Assembly (NCBI GenBank): GCA_902766955.1
Contig: CACXFM010000106.1
Span: forward strand, 1-32,058
Origin: an uncultured Lachnospiraceae bacterium
GTDB taxonomy: Bacteria > Bacillota > Clostridia > Lachnospirales > Lachnospiraceae
DNA length: 32,058 bases
Direction: 5' to 3'
Shown piece by piece: positions 8,240 to 17,329 of the stretch. Both the position numbers and the translations under genes were made by a program. The notes under the pieces are model-generated. The model was not told the DNA's origin and made no database searches. It saw only the letters and a program-made list of their open reading frames with translations. Numbering within the stretch: position 1 is the stretch's first letter; each line of letters opens with the position of its first letter.

Positions 8240-8398
8240 TTACATCTTGCTGAACTCGTCCTTGCCGACTCCGCACAAGGGGCATACCCAGTCTTCCGGA
8301 AGATCTTCGAATGCGGTCCCCGGTTCGATGCCGTTATCCGGATCACCGACAGCGGGATCATATTCATATCCGCATGTGTCACAAACATATTTATCCAT
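8240..8398 (-). CDS. Rubredoxin
   Basis: A complete 52-residue rubredoxin starting [20 protein letters not shown]. The two knuckles CxxCG (Cys6, Cys9) and CPLCG (Cys39, Cys42) supply the four cysteines that hold a single iron. The intervening [18 protein letters not shown] segment is the classic family sequence. It is a small cytosolic one-electron carrier, used in anaerobes for oxygen and peroxide detoxification and other redox reactions. An AAGGAGG site lies 7-8 nt before the ATG. It stands 71 nt after purD on the same strand, with its own possible promoter and a terminator behind it. No rubrerythrin or NADH-rubredoxin reductase gene is adjacent. Confidence 0.96.
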   Translation of the reverse strand: MDKYVCDTCGYEYDPAVGDPDNGIEPGTAFEDLPEDWVCPLCGVGKDEFSKM

Positions 8399-8430
8399 GT
8401 GCAGTCCTCCTTATAATAGGCTTTTGAATC

Positions 8431-8459
8431 ATTCTACACTATCTCGCCGCGAAATACCA
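8431..8459 (-). promoter_or_regulatory. Putative rubredoxin promoter
   Basis: Minus-strand TGGTAT (8459-8454), a 17-nt spacer and TAGAAT (8436-8431), about 35-40 nt before the rubredoxin start. The -35 match is weak. No terminator for purD was seen upstream, so read-through from purD is also possible. Confidence 0.45.
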
Positions 8460-8469
8460 CGGTAATCTT

Positions 8470-9744
8470 TCACGCCTCGTCAATCGCATGGCCGATATCA
8501 TGCCGCATGTAGCGGTTGGCGAAATGAACCCTCTCCACCGCGCCGTAAGCCTTGTCCCTGGCTTCCCGGAGCGTGGGCGCCAGCGCCGTCACCGCCAGGA
8601 CCCTGCCGCCGTTCGTCACGATCCGGCCTTCCTCGTCAAATCTGGTGCCGGCGTGGAACACGAATTCATCGTCCCGCCCCTCGAACGTCTCCAGTCCGCT
8701 GATCGGGAACCCTTTTTCGTAGGCGAGCGGATATCCATCGGAGGCCAGCACGACGCACAGGCACGCGTCCGCGGAGAACTCCAGTTCCATGCGGTCGAGC
8801 GTCCCGTCGACACAAGCCTCGAAGACTTCTACGATATCATTTTTCAGGCGCGGAATCACGACCTGGGCCTCCGGATCGCCGAAGCGCGCGTTATATTCCA
8901 GCACTTTGGGGCCGTCCTCCGTGAGAATCAGCCCGAAGAAGATCACGCCCTTGAAGGGGCGTCCTTCCGCCGCCATCGCATCCACGGTCTTCTGGTAGAT
9001 ATGCTCTCTGCAGAACGCGTCCACTTCCTCCGTGTAGAAGGGACTCGGCGAGAAATTGCCCATACCGCCGGTATTGAGTCCGGTGTCTCCGTCGCCGGCC
9101 CGCTTGTGGTCCATGGCGGAAGCCATGATCCGGATCGCCCGTCCGTCCACAAAGGACAGCACGGAAATCTCCCTGCCGGTCAGGAACTCCTCGATGACCA
9201 TCCTGTTTCCGGCATCTCCGAACTTCCTGTCCTCCATGATCTGACGGACACCCACTTCCGCTTCCGCAGGCGTCTCACAGATCAGGACACCCTTGCCGAG
9301 CGCCAGCCCGTCCGCTTTCAGGACGACCGGATAGCGGACCTCCTTCAGACAGGCGCGGGCTTCCTCCGCCGAGTTCACCGTCCTGTAGGCGGCGGTCGGG
9401 ATCCCGTATTTCTGCATCAGGTCCTTGGAAAATGCCTTTGATCCCTCGAGGATGGCGGCATTTTTGCGCGGACCGAAGATGCGCAGATTCTGTTCTTCAA
9501 AGTAATCCACGATGCCGCCGACCAGCGGATCATCCATGCCGACAACCGTGAGATCCACTTCATTCTCTTTGGCAAAACCGGCCAGCTTCTCAAAATCCAT
9601 AGCCGGGATGGGCACGCATTCCGCCACTACGGCGATGCCCGCGTTTCCGGGCGCACAGTAGAGCTTTGTCACTTTCGGGCTTTTCGCACACGCCCATGCG
9701 ATGGCATGCTCTCTGCCGCCGCTTCCCACAATCAGCACTTTCAT
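8470..9744 (-). CDS. purD: Phosphoribosylamine-glycine ligase
   Basis: 424 residues, the standard length. The N-terminus MKVLIVGSGGREHAIAWA is the GARS N-domain nucleotide-binding signature, followed by an ATP-grasp core including VVLKADGLALGKGV and the diagnostic GGMGNFSPSPF, and a C-terminal GARS-C domain. It catalyses the second step of de novo purine synthesis, joining glycine to phosphoribosylamine with ATP. It is last in the purE-M-N-D order, starting about 45 nt after purN, with an AGGAGGT-type site before the ATG. No fused purM or purN domain is present. Confidence 0.98.
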   Translation of the reverse strand: MKVLIVGSGGREHAIAWACAKSPKVTKLYCAPGNAGIAVVAECVPIPAMDFEKLAGFAKENEVDLTVVGMDDPLVGGIVDYFEEQNLRIFGPRKNAAILEGSKAFSKDLMQKYGIPTAAYRTVNSAEEARACLKEVRYPVVLKADGLALGKGVLICETPAEAEVGVRQIMEDRKFGDAGNRMVIEEFLTGREISVLSFVDGRAIRIMASAMDHKRAGDGDTGLNTGGMGNFSPSPFYTEEVDAFCREHIYQKTVDAMAAEGRPFKGVIFFGLILTEDGPKVLEYNARFGDPEAQVVIPRLKNDIVEVFEACVDGTLDRMELEFSADACLCVVLASDGYPLAYEKGFPISGLETFEGRDDEFVFHAGTRFDEEGRIVTNGGRVLAVTALAPTLREARDKAYGAVERVHFANRYMRHDIGHAIDEA

Positions 9745-9789
9745 AACTACCTCCTGACTCCTGTATCCGGTCTGCTCACGCGCGAGGCG

Positions 9790-10431
9790 TCACCGGATAT
9801 GTACCAGCCCCTCCTGATCCACACTGACCCGGCCCTGCGCAATCAGATCCACGGCGGCGGGCAGTATCTGCCACTCCGCTTCTTCCATGATTCTCCGCTG
9901 CAGAATCTCAGGCGTATCGCCGTCTTTGACCTCTACCGCTTTCTGCAGAATGATCGGTCCGGCGTCAAGTTCCTCATTGACGAAATGCACGGTGGCGCCG
10001 CTCACTTTGACGCCCCTCCGCAGAGCCGCCTCGTGAACCTTCAGTCCGTAATATCCCTGCCCCGAAAAGGAGGGAATCAGCGCGGGATGAATGTTCACGA
10101 TCCGGTTGGGAAATGCGGCAATCAGCTCTGCGGGAATCTTCAGGAGACAGCCGGCCAGAATCACCAGGTCCGGGGCAATCTCCCTGATCCGCTCCGTGAG
10201 CGCCGTCTCGAATTCTTTCCGGCTCCCGTAGCTTTTCGGCTGCATGGCACAGGCGGGGATGCCCGCCTCCTTTGCCCTCGTCAGCGCATAGGCGCCGGCA
10301 TAATTGCTGATCACGCAGACAATCTCCGTATTTCTCACGCGCCCGTCCCGGATGGCGTCAATCAGGGCCTGCAGATTCGTTCCGCCCCCCGAAACCAGCA
10401 CCACCGCTCTCATTTTTCCTGATCCGGTCAT
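9790..10431 (-). CDS. purN: Phosphoribosylglycinamide formyltransferase (folate-dependent)
   Basis: About 213 residues. Formyltransferase features are [20 protein letters not shown] at the N-terminus, the substrate-binding [16 protein letters not shown] (with catalytic Asn-x-His just before it, NIHP) and the [15 protein letters not shown] region carrying the active-site Asp. It transfers formyl from 10-formyl-tetrahydrofolate to GAR, the third purine step. The first ATG (10431) overlaps the purM stop codon as ATGA, pointing to translational coupling. A second in-frame ATG at 10413, behind CAGGAAAA, would give the more family-like start MRAVVLVSG, so the true start is uncertain by six residues. 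Confidence 0.96.
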   Translation of the reverse strand: MTGSGKMRAVVLVSGGGTNLQALIDAIRDGRVRNTEIVCVISNYAGAYALTRAKEAGIPACAMQPKSYGSRKEFETALTERIREIAPDLVILAGCLLKIPAELIAAFPNRIVNIHPALIPSFSGQGYYGLKVHEAALRRGVKVSGATVHFVNEELDAGPIILQKAVEVKDGDTPEILQRRIMEEAEWQILPAAVDLIAQGRVSVDQEGLVHIR

Positions 10432-11453
10432 ACGAGATCCACACCTTTCCCGCCGCTTACGGCCTCTCCGATTACATAAGCCGTTTCACCGGCTCTTTTG
10501 ATGGCCGCGATGGCTGTCTCAGCGTCCTCTTTCCTCACCGCGAGGACCATGCCGATCCCCATATTGTAAGTGTTATACATCATCTTCTCTTCGATCTGTC
10601 CCTTTTCGCTTAATAAGCGGAAGAGCCGGGGCACCTGATAACTGTCTTTGCGGATCACGGCGCAGATGCCGTCCGGCAGCATTCTCGGCACATTCTCATA
10701 AAAACCGCCGCCGGTGATATGGCTGCAGCCCCTGATGCGGACGCCGGCTTCCCGGACCTCCCGCAACGCCTTCACATAGATTTTGGTCGGGGCAAGCAGT
10801 GCATCGCCCAGCGTGCAGCCCAGTTCTTCGTCATAGACGCCCAGGCCTTCCGGCGTGATGTCAAACACTTTGCGGACCAGCGAAAACCCGTTGGAGTGGA
10901 CGCCCGAAGACGCAATGCCGATCAGGACATCCCCGTCAAGGATTTCCGCACCGGTGATGATGTCCTTCTCGTCGACCACGCCCACCGCAAAACCGGCCAG
11001 ATCATATTCATCTTCCGGGTAGAATCCCGGCATCTCGGCGGTCTCGCCGCCGATCAGCGCCGCGCCGGAGAGCAGGCAGCCCTCCGCGACGCCCTTGACG
11101 ATCATGGCGATCTTCTCGGGCACATTTTTTCCGCAGGCAATGTAATCCAGGAAGAAAAGCGGCTCTCCTCCGGCGCAGGCGATATCATTCACACACATCG
11201 CCACGCAGTCGATCCCGACCGTGTCGTGCCGGTCCATCACAAACGCAAGCTTGAGTTTGGTGCCGACTCCGTCCGTCCCCGAAACAAGCGTCGGCTTCTC
11301 CATATTTTTAAATGCTTCCATTGAGAAGGCGCCCGAAAAGCCCCCTATGCCGCCCAGTACTTCGGGGCGCATGGTCTTTCTGACGTGCTCCTTCATCAGT
11401 TCAACCGATCTGTATCCGGCTTCGATGTCTACTCCCGCGCTTCTGTAATCCAT
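10428..11453 (-). CDS. purM: Phosphoribosylformylglycinamidine cyclo-ligase (AIR synthetase)
   Basis: 341 residues, normal for the family. It contains the [12 protein letters not shown] motif, the [11 protein letters not shown] glycine-rich segment and a C-terminal [15 protein letters not shown] block. It closes the imidazole ring, using ATP to convert FGAM to AIR. A GGAG site sits 8 nt before the ATG. Upstream, 110 nt separate it from purE, the widest internal gap in the pyr-pur run, while downstream it overlaps purN by four bases. Confidence 0.98.
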   Translation of the reverse strand: MDYRSAGVDIEAGYRSVELMKEHVRKTMRPEVLGGIGGFSGAFSMEAFKNMEKPTLVSGTDGVGTKLKLAFVMDRHDTVGIDCVAMCVNDIACAGGEPLFFLDYIACGKNVPEKIAMIVKGVAEGCLLSGAALIGGETAEMPGFYPEDEYDLAGFAVGVVDEKDIITGAEILDGDVLIGIASSGVHSNGFSLVRKVFDITPEGLGVYDEELGCTLGDALLAPTKIYVKALREVREAGVRIRGCSHITGGGFYENVPRMLPDGICAVIRKDSYQVPRLFRLLSEKGQIEEKMMYNTYNMGIGMVLAVRKEDAETAIAAIKRAGETAYVIGEAVSGGKGVDLV

Positions 11454-11516
11454 TTATGTTCTCCACTTACATCTTTTTGTGCGCCCCGGACGAAACCGCG
11501 GCCGTTGTTTTCAAGT

Positions 11517-11538
11517 GCTCCGCCATATAAGGCGGGGG
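11517..11538. other. Small hairpin in the purE-purM gap
   Basis: The 110-nt gap between purE and purM contains the inverted pair CTCCGCC (11518-11524) and GGCGGGG (11531-11537) around an AT-rich loop of six. No T tract follows on either strand, so it is not an intrinsic terminator. It could be an mRNA processing or stability element. Nothing else was recognised in the gap. Confidence 0.4.
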
Positions 11539-11563
11539 AAACGCCGCTTAAGCTGCATCCTCA

Positions 11564-12064
11564 TCAATAGTCCCGGTAACCATATTCCTGAAGACGGCTG
11601 TCTTTTGCCTCCACATCCGCTTTCATTTTTTCCGACACGGCCTTCAGCTTCCCGAGAAGCTCCGCATCCGACGTGGCGAGAATTTTTGCCGCGAGAAGCG
11701 CCGCATTCTTTCCGCCGTTGATCGCCACCGTCGCCACCGGAATGCCGGAAGGCATCTGTACGATGGAATACAGGCTGTCCCTGCCGCCGAGCGATGTCGT
11801 GTGCATCGGGATCCCGATGACGGGAAGCGGGAAAAGCGCCGCGCACATGCCCGGAAGATGGGCAGCCATGCCGGCGCCCGCGATGATCACCTTCACGCCT
11901 CTCTCCTCCGCCGTGCGGGCATATTCAAAAAACGTATCCGGCTCTCTGTGGGCTGAGATAATTCTCATCTCATAAGAAATCCCGAGTTCATCGAGTGTCT
12001 CCGCCGCCTTTCTCATGACCGGCATGTCCGAATCCGATCCCATTACGATACTGACCTGTGCCAT
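11564..12064 (-). CDS. purE: N5-carboxyaminoimidazole ribonucleotide mutase
   Basis: 166 residues, the size of class I PurE. It shows the GSDSDMPVMRKAAETL phosphate-binding start, the SAHREP motif with the catalytic-region histidine, and the AGMAAHLPGMCAA and GIPM segments. It moves the carboxylate in N5-CAIR to give CAIR in purine synthesis. Class I enzymes usually work with PurK, which is not found in this window. The ATG follows GGAGGGAAACT. The gene starts 27 nt after the aminopeptidase and is first of the four purine genes in this run. Confidence 0.97.
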   Translation of the reverse strand: MAQVSIVMGSDSDMPVMRKAAETLDELGISYEMRIISAHREPDTFFEYARTAEERGVKVIIAGAGMAAHLPGMCAALFPLPVIGIPMHTTSLGGRDSLYSIVQMPSGIPVATVAINGGKNAALLAAKILATSDAELLGKLKAVSEKMKADVEAKDSRLQEYGYRDY

Positions 12065-12091
12065 AGTTTCCCTCCTTTTGCAATCAGGTGC

Positions 12092-14107
12092 TTAGTGAAT
12101 GCATTCGTCAAGAGGCCCGTTCAGCGCTTCCGTGCCCGGCAGGACAAATCTTCCCCCGTCCAGCAGGACCGTCTCCGAACCGTCTCCGTGAATCACGCTG
12201 ATCCTTCCGAGTTCGCTGTAGGGAATCGTGATATCCGTGTGGCACCCGTAATATGCCTTCGACGGATCCGTTTTCCGGATCAGAGTGTGTTCATTATCCC
12301 TGGCCGTCACTTCCCTGCCGTCCGGATTAAAGACCGCCCTGTCCTCCTCGCGGCTGTAGCAGGTATCCCCCAGGGCAAAATGGGGGCCCGTCTTCTCCGC
12401 GATCAGGATCGGCATCCTGGCCTCTATGCCGTAACGCTGACCCATCATATAGGCCGTTGTATTCGTGCCGATGGCAAACTCCCCGATCGTGAGGGTCGGG
12501 TGATGGAAGAGGATATTCTCTTCGATATAGCGCCTTCCCTGTTCCGGGTCGTCAAAATTGCCGCATCCGTAATCGCTGACCATCCCGTCCTTTAAGACGA
12601 TCCGCAGATCAAGGAACTCCAGCCCTTCCAGAAACACGCGTTTCACGTGCAGAAGCCCCTCCGTCCCCTGCAGACGGGGTGAAGTAAAGACCTCCCCGAC
12701 GGGAATGTTGACGTCAGCCAGACAGTTCTCGAAATTAGTCTGCTTTGACACATCTCCGAGTGTCTGCAGGGCAATCGTGAGGTCCGTCCTGTTTCCGTCA
12801 CGTCCCGTCACGCGGACGAACCTGCCATGATCGAGCGCCTCGATCAGGCGCTGCTGGATCTCCCGGTAGAGGCCCTGGTCCAGTGTATTCACCCGGATGG
12901 TCTCCTCAAAAATGCGCTCAAAGTCCGGGCCGATCTGCGGCACCGGAAAATCGATGATGGTAAAGCTGCGCTCATCCTCCGGTATGTATCTCTGGCGGAT
13001 CATGAGAAGAGCCGTCTTCAGATCCACCATTCTGGCCGTCTCCTTCCGGTTCATCCGGATCGCCGACGCACTGTACGCGGGGACAAAGGGCACATTTCCG
13101 AAGGTCTCCATGACGGCCGGTCCCGCATATTCACGGGCCTCGGTCCGCAGTTCTTCATAGGCCTCCCTGACCGCCCGCTTCTTGAGCGTCACATAGTCGT
13201 CGTCAAGAATCAGGGCCAGATCTTCCCTGTGATCATAGTCAAACTGTTCATTCGGCACGGCGCCGGTATAGCCGGCGTGCCTGTTGGGGGATTTTGTCAC
13301 AAGGCGCACGGAGGACCGCACGGCCGTCGGCAGAAGTCCCATCTTCTCAAAGTTGCGGAAGGCGGCCGCAATCACGCGCTCAAAGCCGAGCTCAAACACC
13401 ACCTGCACGGTCTTCTTCCGGGACAGGTCCTTCCCCGCGTTGACAAATCCCAGGCGGTACCCTTCCGTAAACGTGTCTGCCATGGCCGCGATGGTTTCTT
13501 CAGGCAGCGAGTTGATAAATGCCGCAGTGCGGACCGTGTCCTCCGTCACATACTCGCCGAAGGCATACAGATAGTCCGTGCCGGCAAAGTCGGCGTTCCG
13601 GATGATATCCGCAGCAAATGACCGCTCCGGCAGGAGCTGCCGCCCGATCTGATCCCTCACGAAAGAGGGGGTATAATCCCGCAGATACATGGCGAAGATA
13701 TGTCTGACCGCTTCCGCCCGGGGGAGTTCCCCGCCCTCAAACTCAAAATACAGCGTGAGAAACAGCTCCAGCAGCACGGCCTGTCCCTCCGCGTCGTCTT
13801 CGAAGACGGCGGGAATCAGGCCTCTGAGTTCCGCATATACCGCAGACAGATACGGCCCGTAGTCCACGCCCAGCTTCTCCGCCGCATAATCCGGATTCGC
13901 ATAGGACGCCGCGTAATTCGCAGGCAGGATATCTTCATACAGTGACCGGTTGTCCGCGTCCTTACTGACGGACAGGAGGAAGTCCGCCGTTCTCACAAAA
14001 TAGTCCCGGAACGGTTCCGGCACGGTATGCTCGTCCGGGATCTCCCGGATCCGCGTGCGGGCATCCTCCAGACGTTCCCGCAGCATCTCATTCCGCTCGT
14101 CAGTCAT
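12092..14107 (-). CDS. M29-family aminopeptidase with a long N-terminal region
   Basis: About 671 residues. The C-terminal part carries the M29 (aminopeptidase T/AmpS) metal ligands: Glu472 in VGEVFTSP, Glu543 in GEFAIGTN, His576 in TGPHFALGD, Tyr584, and His623/Asp625 in GCHTDI. Such enzymes use two metal ions to remove N-terminal residues. The first 320 residues or so have no motif I recognise, which makes the protein much longer than classic M29 enzymes of about 410 residues. The start is placed at the ATG behind GGGGAGAGAGA. An upstream ATG (14128) overlaps the previous gene's stop as ATGA. It sits between pyrimidine and purine genes without an obvious metabolic link. Confidence 0.9.
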   Translation of the reverse strand: MTDERNEMLRERLEDARTRIREIPDEHTVPEPFRDYFVRTADFLLSVSKDADNRSLYEDILPANYAASYANPDYAAEKLGVDYGPYLSAVYAELRGLIPAVFEDDAEGQAVLLELFLTLYFEFEGGELPRAEAVRHIFAMYLRDYTPSFVRDQIGRQLLPERSFAADIIRNADFAGTDYLYAFGEYVTEDTVRTAAFINSLPEETIAAMADTFTEGYRLGFVNAGKDLSRKKTVQVVFELGFERVIAAAFRNFEKMGLLPTAVRSSVRLVTKSPNRHAGYTGAVPNEQFDYDHREDLALILDDDYVTLKKRAVREAYEELRTEAREYAGPAVMETFGNVPFVPAYSASAIRMNRKETARMVDLKTALLMIRQRYIPEDERSFTIIDFPVPQIGPDFERIFEETIRVNTLDQGLYREIQQRLIEALDHGRFVRVTGRDGNRTDLTIALQTLGDVSKQTNFENCLADVNIPVGEVFTSPRLQGTEGLLHVKRVFLEGLEFLDLRIVLKDGMVSDYGCGNFDDPEQGRRYIEENILFHHPTLTIGEFAIGTNTTAYMMGQRYGIEARMPILIAEKTGPHFALGDTCYSREEDRAVFNPDGREVTARDNEHTLIRKTDPSKAYYGCHTDITIPYSELGRISVIHGDGSETVLLDGGRFVLPGTEALNGPLDECIH

Positions 14108-14124
14108 TCTCTCTCCCCGTTCCA

Positions 14125-14442
14125 TCATGCCAGTCCGATCAGGATCAGTGTCAGCCAGCCCACCATCATGACGCCCGAAAAGATGGAGCCGATGATGGAG
14201 AAGGTCGGAGACACGTCGCGCTCATTAAATGATTTCATGCCGGTGTAAAAGCCGTAGATCGAAAGCAGCATGGCCACGACCGCGATGACACCGGTCACAC
14301 TGCCCGCATTCCCCTGTGAATGCAGCGAGACAATCACGTCCGCCGAAAAGAGGATAAAGGACGCAAGAGCAAGGGCCGAGGAAAACTTTCCGCCCCCCGA
14401 CTCTCTCTGCTCATCAAATGTATATCTTCTGTTGTCAGCCAT
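14125..14442 (-). CDS. Small membrane protein (possibly DUF6142)
   Basis: 105 residues with a short polar N-terminus and three hydrophobic segments (about 22-42, 48-67 and 80-103). The layout and the closing hydrophobic helix resemble small Lachnospiraceae membrane proteins labelled DUF6142, though I hold that family name loosely. The start overlaps the VanZ-like gene by eight bases and has a GGAG site. Its stop overlaps a possible aminopeptidase start, so it is embedded in the operon. No catalytic residues are apparent and the function is unknown. Confidence 0.8.
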   Translation of the reverse strand: MADNRRYTFDEQRESGGGKFSSALALASFILFSADVIVSLHSQGNAGSVTGVIAVVAMLLSIYGFYTGMKSFNERDVSPTFSIIGSIFSGVMMVGWLTLILIGLA

Positions 14443-14941
14443 AGCTTCTTCTCCTGGCCGCGTCGCACAGAAGGAACAGCACGTACCCCAGTGCGGCGCC
14501 CGCAGTATTTAATAGAATATCGTCCGTGTCAAAGCAGCCCGATCTCGTAAGGAGCTGCGTGACTTCCACCGTCAGAGACACCAGAAACCCGAGTCCCGTC
14601 ACCGTCAGCAGACTGCGGTATCTCCGCGAGATGACAGGCAGGAAAAAGCCGAACGGAACAAAGCCGAGAATATTCCCGCCGAGATTCAGGAAGACGGTCC
14701 GCGCCCCCAACTGTTCCTGCTTTGTGAGAAAACGCCCGATCTCCCGGAACGGCACCAGGTTATAGCGCAGGCTGCCGTGCATGCCGGGCACATGGTTGTA
14801 CCAGTCCGCAAAAAACAGGAAATAGACAAGTGCCGCCATATAGACGATAAACAGGCACAGGCCCGCTTTTCTGAGTTTCTTCTTCCGCCGCCGTTCCCGG
14901 CGCAGAAGGACGCCTCTGTCCGGCTGATTATTCCGCCCCAT
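14435..14941 (-). CDS. VanZ-like membrane protein
   Basis: 168 residues, with a strongly basic N-terminus (LRRERRRKKKLRKAG) and four predicted membrane helices. The NLGGNILGFVPFGFFLP segment and SLTVEVTQLL with the later DTDDILLNTAGAALGY are typical of the VanZ-like domain. VanZ gives low-level teicoplanin resistance in enterococci, but most family members have no known role and resistance should not be assumed here. The gene overlaps the end of pyrE by 14 bases and lacks a clear ribosome site, consistent with coupled translation. Confidence 0.9.
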   Translation of the reverse strand: MGRNNQPDRGVLLRRERRRKKKLRKAGLCLFIVYMAALVYFLFFADWYNHVPGMHGSLRYNLVPFREIGRFLTKQEQLGARTVFLNLGGNILGFVPFGFFLPVISRRYRSLLTVTGLGFLVSLTVEVTQLLTRSGCFDTDDILLNTAGAALGYVLFLLCDAARRRSYG

Positions 14942-15602
14942 ACAGATCGTAGTAGGAATCGATAGCCGCTTTCAGACTGTCGTCAATGATGACCCTGCCG
15001 TTATACTCTTTGTTCCACAGGCATTCCGTCACCTCTGCCATGGTCACGATCGCGCATGTCTTCAGACCGTACGTCTCCTCGATCTCCTTCAGCGCGCTTT
15101 TGGTGCCCTGTCCCCGCTCCATGCGGTCGACGGACACGACCAGGCCCAGCACCTGCACATCGCCCTGGGCACGCAGTATCGGCAGCGTCTCCTTGATGGA
15201 TGTTCCCGCCGTCGTCACGTCTTCGATCATGACGATGCGGTCGCCGCTTTTGATTTTACTGCCCAGAAGAATTCCCGTGTCGCCGTGGTCCTTGATCTCC
15301 TTGCGGTTGGAGGAGTAGCGCACCTCCGTCCCGAAATCCTCACTCAGCGCCATGGAGGCCGCCACCGAGAGGGGGATTCCCTTGTAAGCCGGTCCGAAGA
15401 GCACGTCGAAGTCATCTCCGAACGTGTCATGGATGGCCCGGGCGTAATAGCCGCCCAGTCTCCGCAGCTGCGCACCCGTCTGATAACAGCCGGTATTTAC
15501 GAAAAACGGTGTCTTTCTCCCGCTCTTTGTCACGAAATCTCCGAAGCGGAGAACACCGCAGTCCACCATAAAATGTATAAATTCCTCTTTGTATGCTTCC
15601 AT
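14928..15602 (-). CDS. pyrE: Orotate phosphoribosyltransferase
   Basis: About 224 residues. It has GRKTPFFVNTGCYQTG near the N-terminus, conserved Arg and Lys residues of the flexible loop, and the PRPP-binding IVMIEDVTTAGTSIKE. It couples orotate to PRPP to form OMP. The ATG at 15602 is chosen because GGAGAG lies 8 nt ahead; the in-frame ATG at 15617 has no such site. It follows pyrD by about 25 nt and overlaps the VanZ-like gene. Confidence 0.97.
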   Translation of the reverse strand: MEAYKEEFIHFMVDCGVLRFGDFVTKSGRKTPFFVNTGCYQTGAQLRRLGGYYARAIHDTFGDDFDVLFGPAYKGIPLSVAASMALSEDFGTEVRYSSNRKEIKDHGDTGILLGSKIKSGDRIVMIEDVTTAGTSIKETLPILRAQGDVQVLGLVVSVDRMERGQGTKSALKEIEETYGLKTCAIVTMAEVTECLWNKEYNGRVIIDDSLKAAIDSYYDLYGAE

Positions 15603-15626
15603 GCTTTCTCTCTCCATCTAAGACCG

Positions 15627-16550
15627 TCAGCGGACCGCTCCGGTCAGTTCTCTCACATCCGGGATCTGCTTTCTGATCAGATAATCCCTGATCCCGTCGA
15701 TGACCTCCGCCGTCACGTAAGGATTGATAAAATTGGCCATCCCGACGGACACCGCCATCGCGCCGGCCAGCAGAAACTCCAGGGCATCCTCCGCACAGGC
15801 GATGCCGCCCATGCCGATCACGGGGATGCTGACAGCCCGGCTCACCTCATAGACCATTCTCACGGCCACCGGCTTCACTGCCGGTCCCGACAGTCCTCCC
15901 GTGCGGTTGGCCAGCACAAATGTCTGCCGCTCCACATCAATCTTCATGCCCGTCAGGGTATTGATCAGCGACACCGCGTCCGCTCCGCCCGCTTCCGCGG
16001 CGCGGGCGATCGTCCGGATATCCGTCACATTGGGCGTCAGCTTTATGATGACCGGTATCCCGATGCGCCTTTTGCACTCCCTCGTCACTTCTTCCACCAT
16101 GGCGGGATCCGTGCCCAGCGTCAGGCCGCCCGCCTTCACGTTGGGACAGGACAGGTTGATTTCGACCATGTCGATGCCTTCCGCATCCCGCAGCATGTCG
16201 AGGACGCGGTAATACTCATCGGGCTCATGGCCCGCCACATTGACAATCACAACCGTATCCTGCTTCTTGAGGAAGGGGAGATCTCTTTTAAGAAACACTT
16301 CCGCTCCCGGATTCTGGAGGCCGATGGCGTTCAGCATGCCGGCCGGTGTCTCGCACACGCGCGGCACGGCATTTCCCTCCCAGGGAACCGCCGAGATCCC
16401 CTTGGTCGTAATGGCGCCGAGCTTTGAGAGATCCAGCATTTCCGCATATTCCATCCCGGATCCGAATGTCCCGCTCGAAACCATCACGGGGTTCTTCATC
16501 CTGACGCCGGCGATCTCAATCTCCATCCGGGGTTCCGTCACGTTCTTCAC
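15627..16550 (-). CDS. pyrD: Dihydroorotate dehydrogenase, type 1B catalytic subunit
   Basis: 307 residues. FMN-binding segments and the catalytic cysteine in NLSCPNVKAGG (Cys135) identify a class 1 enzyme, where class 2 uses serine. The adjacent PyrK makes this the NAD-linked 1B form. It oxidises dihydroorotate to orotate in the cytosol. The start is GTG, overlapping the pyrK stop by four bases, and the end of pyrK supplies the GGAGGTGG ribosome site. Confidence 0.97.
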   Translation of the reverse strand: MKNVTEPRMEIEIAGVRMKNPVMVSSGTFGSGMEYAEMLDLSKLGAITTKGISAVPWEGNAVPRVCETPAGMLNAIGLQNPGAEVFLKRDLPFLKKQDTVVIVNVAGHEPDEYYRVLDMLRDAEGIDMVEINLSCPNVKAGGLTLGTDPAMVEEVTRECKRRIGIPVIIKLTPNVTDIRTIARAAEAGGADAVSLINTLTGMKIDVERQTFVLANRTGGLSGPAVKPVAVRMVYEVSRAVSIPVIGMGGIACAEDALEFLLAGAMAVSVGMANFINPYVTAEVIDGIRDYLIRKQIPDVRELTGAVR

Positions 16551-17329
16551 AGTTCCACCTCCCGGGCATTGAAAACAGGTCCGTCCGTACAGACTCTCGC
16601 ATTTCTGACATTAGAATGGCTGTCTGTCTCCCTGGTGGGCGTCACGCAGCCGAGACACACACCCAGTCCGCAGGCCATGCGCTCCTCGAGTGAAATATAG
16701 GCCGGTATCCCCTCTTCCTCAGCGAAGCCCTTGACCGCTTTCAGCATGGGCCTGGGACCGCAGGCACAGATGACGTCCGCATGGTAACCCGCCTCGCGGA
16801 CTGCGTCGAGCACCGTGCCGTGCACACCGAGGGATCCGTCATCCGTCGCCACGAGCACCCGGGCCGTTTCGCGCAGTTCCTCAAGCAGATATGTATCCGA
16901 GGTGCGGTAGCCCGCTGCGAACGCGCAGCCGGTATTCCCCGTGGCCTTCAGGGTCCTGCCCAGAAACAGCATCGGGGGAATCCCGATCCCGCCTCCGATC
17001 ATGAGCACCCGCTTCCCCTTAAGTTCTTCAAGCGGGAATCCGTTGCCCAGAGGGCCCATGACAGAGATCATGTCTCCCGCCTTCAGACGGGAAAACTCTC
17101 TGGTCCCCTGCCCCGCAATCCTGTAGACGACTCGCACTGCCCCGTTTGCCGGATCCGTCTCACATACTGAAATCGGCCGGGGAAGGAGTCTCATCCCGTC
17201 GGCCGAAAATAGAGACAGAAACTGACCTGCTTTCACTTCCTCCGCGAAGGACACCCGGAGCCGCAGACTGTAAATGTCCGCGGCCAGTTCCTCCTGTGAT
17301 ATCACGCATGCAGTTTCCTTTTTTTTCAT
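16547..17329 (-). CDS. pyrK: Dihydroorotate dehydrogenase electron-transfer subunit
   Basis: 260 residues in a ferredoxin-reductase-like fold: RPISV FAD site (residues 51-55), GGGIGIPP nucleotide motif (112-119), and a C-terminal 2Fe-2S site formed by Cys220, Cys225, Cys228 and Cys247 (CGLGVCLGC). It passes electrons from PyrD to NAD in the type 1B complex. It begins directly after pyrF ends and overlaps pyrD, so the two subunits are likely made together. Confidence 0.97.
   Translation of the reverse strand: MKKKETACVISQEELAADIYSLRLRVSFAEEVKAGQFLSLFSADGMRLLPRPISVCETDPANGAVRVVYRIAGQGTREFSRLKAGDMISVMGPLGNGFPLEELKGKRVLMIGGGIGIPPMLFLGRTLKATGNTGCAFAAGYRTSDTYLLEELRETARVLVATDDGSLGVHGTVLDAVREAGYHADVICACGPRPMLKAVKGFAEEEGIPAYISLEERMACGLGVCLGCVTPTRETDSHSNVRNARVCTDGPVFNAREVEL

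Noticed and set aside
7790..8240. Search for a CtsR heptad operator upstream of gntR-clpC
   Set aside because: No tandem GGTCAAA-type heptads were seen on either strand.
14435..14941. Glycopeptide resistance gene
   Set aside because: The VanZ-like domain is widespread in proteins with no resistance role, and no vanHAX-type or regulator genes are present.
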